A stretch of DNA of 6,286 nucleotides. Origin: Oligoflexales bacterium. Lineage in GTDB: Bacteria; Bdellovibrionota_B; Oligoflexia; Oligoflexales; CACXFL01. Both the position numbers and the translations under genes were made by a program. The notes under the pieces were generated by a model, which had not been told where the DNA came from, ran no database searches, and was given only the letters and a program-made list of their open reading frames with translations. The stretch lies in contig JANQHA010000414.1 of assembly GCA_028282865.1 (NCBI GenBank), forward strand, positions 1-6,286, given 5' to 3'. The stretch's first letter is position 1; every line of letters begins with the position of its first letter. Positions 5,727 through 6,286 of the stretch are shown one piece after another.

Positions 5727-5760
5727 TTCCAGAATTATTTCTTCATAGAAAAATCTGGAA
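5727..5760 (-). repeat. Inverted repeat just ahead of tRNA-Thr(GGU)
   Basis: Perfect seven-base arms TTCCAGA and TCTGGAA flank a 20-base A-T-rich centre that can pair partly. It ends five bases before the tRNA 5' end, so it may guide processing of the precursor. No function is proven by sequence alone. Confidence 0.35.
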
Positions 5761-5796
5761 TACTACCAACTACCCACCAAATCCCTAATATGCAAC

Positions 5797-5830
5797 AAAA
5801 AAATGCGCTGGTGAGCCATTAGGCTCTCAG
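5797..5830 (-). terminator. Hairpin plus T-run in the tRNA-Gly to tRNA-Thr spacer
   Basis: On the minus strand CTG and GAGCC pair with GGCTC and CAG (5830-5808) around a TAAT loop, with a small internal loop. After four bases comes a run of seven Ts (5803-5797). This resembles a weak factor-independent terminator or attenuator. It lies in a 118-base spacer that is the longest within the tRNA block. Because tuf lies downstream, full termination seems unlikely unless tuf has its own promoter. Confidence 0.4.
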
Positions 5831-5839
5831 GGACCGGAG

Positions 5840-5916
5840 TGGAGCGGGAAACGGGATTCGAACCCGCGACCCTTAGCTTGGAAGGCTAATGCTCTAGCCA
5901 GCTGAGCTACTCCCGC
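5840..5916 (-). tRNA. trnG: tRNA-Gly (anticodon UCC)
   Basis: The cloverleaf has acceptor GCGGGAG with a 3' strand TTCCCGC (one G-U), then discriminator T and encoded CCA. The anticodon stem TTAGC/GCTAA encloses CTTCCAA, anticodon TCC, which reads GGA and GGG. The T loop is TTCGAAT. The length is 77 bases. It corresponds in position to glyT of E. coli. Confidence 0.98.
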
Positions 5917-5922
5917 TCATTC

Positions 5923-5951
5923 GTTAGGGTACACACCATAAACCCCCTAAC
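5923..5951 (-). repeat. Inverted repeat in the tRNA-Tyr to tRNA-Gly spacer
   Basis: Seven-base arms GTTAGGG and CCCTAAC are perfectly complementary around a 15-base loop in the 56-base spacer. There is no T-run after it, so a processing or stability role fits better than termination. Confidence 0.35.
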
Positions 5952-5972
5952 TAAGCTCGTCAAATTATATGA

Positions 5973-6058
5973 TGGTGGAGGGGATAGGATTTGAACCTAT
6001 GTAGGCTTACGCCAACGGGTTTACAGCCCGCCCCCATTGGCCACTCGGGCACCCCTCC
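5973..6058 (-). tRNA. trnY: tRNA-Tyr (anticodon GUA)
   Basis: The class II cloverleaf of 86 bases has acceptor GGAGGGG with CCCCTCC, discriminator A and encoded CCA. The anticodon loop CTGTAAA gives anticodon GTA. The long variable arm (GTTGGCGTAAGCC region) is the expected form for bacterial tRNA-Tyr. The T loop is TTCAAAT. It matches tyrU of E. coli in position. Confidence 0.98.
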
Positions 6059-6071
6059 TCGAGCATTTATG

Positions 6072-6147
6072 TGGAGCTGGTGATGGGACTTGAACCCGCA
6101 ACCTGCTGATTACAAATCAGCTGCTCTACCAATTGAGCTACACCAGC
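6072..6147 (-). tRNA. trnT: tRNA-Thr (anticodon UGU)
   Basis: This 76-base cloverleaf has acceptor GCTGGTG with CACCAGC, discriminator T and encoded CCA. The anticodon stem GCTGA/TCAGC encloses TTTGTAA, anticodon TGT, which reads ACA and ACG. The T loop is TTCAAGT. It is the first gene after the promoter and lies 13 bases before tRNA-Tyr. With tRNA-Thr(GGU) downstream the operon covers all threonine codons. Confidence 0.98.
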
Positions 6148-6205
6148 TAACACGGCAAATAGCATTGAAACCTCAAACTGAAACCCCCGTGCTAAAAGCT
6201 ACCCT

Positions 6206-6233
6206 ATAGTACGAATACCGACTCAGTTGTCAA
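6206..6233 (-). promoter_or_regulatory. Main promoter of the tRNA-tuf operon
   Basis: A perfect -35 TTGACA (6233-6228) and a -10 TACTAT (6211-6206) are separated by 16 bases on the minus strand. The bases right after the -10 are AGGGTAG, a G-containing discriminator of the sort associated with growth-rate and ppGpp control of stable-RNA promoters; that control is inferred. Transcription would start near 6199, about 50 bases before tRNA-Thr(UGU). Bases 6234-6286 upstream hold no gene that I can see. Confidence 0.75.
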
Positions 6234-6286
6234 CCATCAGTTACTAACCGGAGAGCTCAATTTACACCGATTGTTTTTTGGATTTC

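Noticed and set aside
6154..6190. GGTTTCA direct repeat in the leader before tRNA-Thr(UGU)
   Set aside because: Two copies of seven bases in a short leader can arise by chance, and there is no further repeat to suggest an array or an attachment site.

Overview
The window is a bacterial translation/transcription operon, and every gene in it reads on the minus strand, from right to left. The transcription order is promoter, tRNA-Thr(UGU), tRNA-Tyr(GUA), tRNA-Gly(UCC), tRNA-Thr(GGU), tuf (EF-Tu), tRNA-Trp(CCA), secE, nusG, rplK (L11), rplA (L1), rplJ (L10), rplL (L7/L12), and the first 254 codons of rpoB, which runs off the left edge. All coding and tRNA genes are recognisable core genes. I see no mobile element, CRISPR array or foreign insertion, and no stretch over 300 bases lacks a gene.

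Organism: the four-tRNA block ahead of tuf is the same order known from E. coli (thrU-tyrU-glyT-thrT-tufB), and a tRNA-Trp between tuf and secE occurs in many proteobacteria. The protein sequences (RpoB N-terminus, L1, L11, the SecE WPS region, and EF-Tu with an NKVD box and 397 residues) look to me most like the old deltaproteobacterial grade (Bdellovibrionota, Desulfobacterota, SAR324 or relatives). A Verrucomicrobiota-like origin is the main alternative. This placement comes from remembered family resemblance, not from a search.

Right part (about 5587-6286): a TTGACA/TACTAT promoter stands about 50 bases before the first tRNA. Four tRNAs follow, all with an encoded CCA end, separated by spacers that contain inverted repeats. 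Middle (about 3127-5586): tuf ends in a palindrome over its stop codon, then comes a hairpin followed by T-rich sequence, a tRNA-Trp that lacks an encoded CCA, secE in a three-membrane-segment form, and nusG with an unusual acidic N-terminal extension. Left part (1-3126): the L11-L1-L10-L12-RpoB block, with small hairpins in the nusG-rplK, rplK-rplA, rplJ-rplL and rplL-rpoB gaps.

Together the genes supply tRNAs and their carrier EF-Tu, the ribosomal L1 stalk and L7/L12 stalk, the Sec translocon subunit SecE, elongation factor NusG and the RNA polymerase beta subunit. The most notable points are the NusG extension, the CCA-less tRNA-Trp, the very short rplA-rplJ gap that leaves no room for a classical L10 leader, the structured gaps around rplL, and an alanine in place of a near-invariant proline in RpoB. 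I found no convincing new gene system here. The novelty lies in regulatory details.
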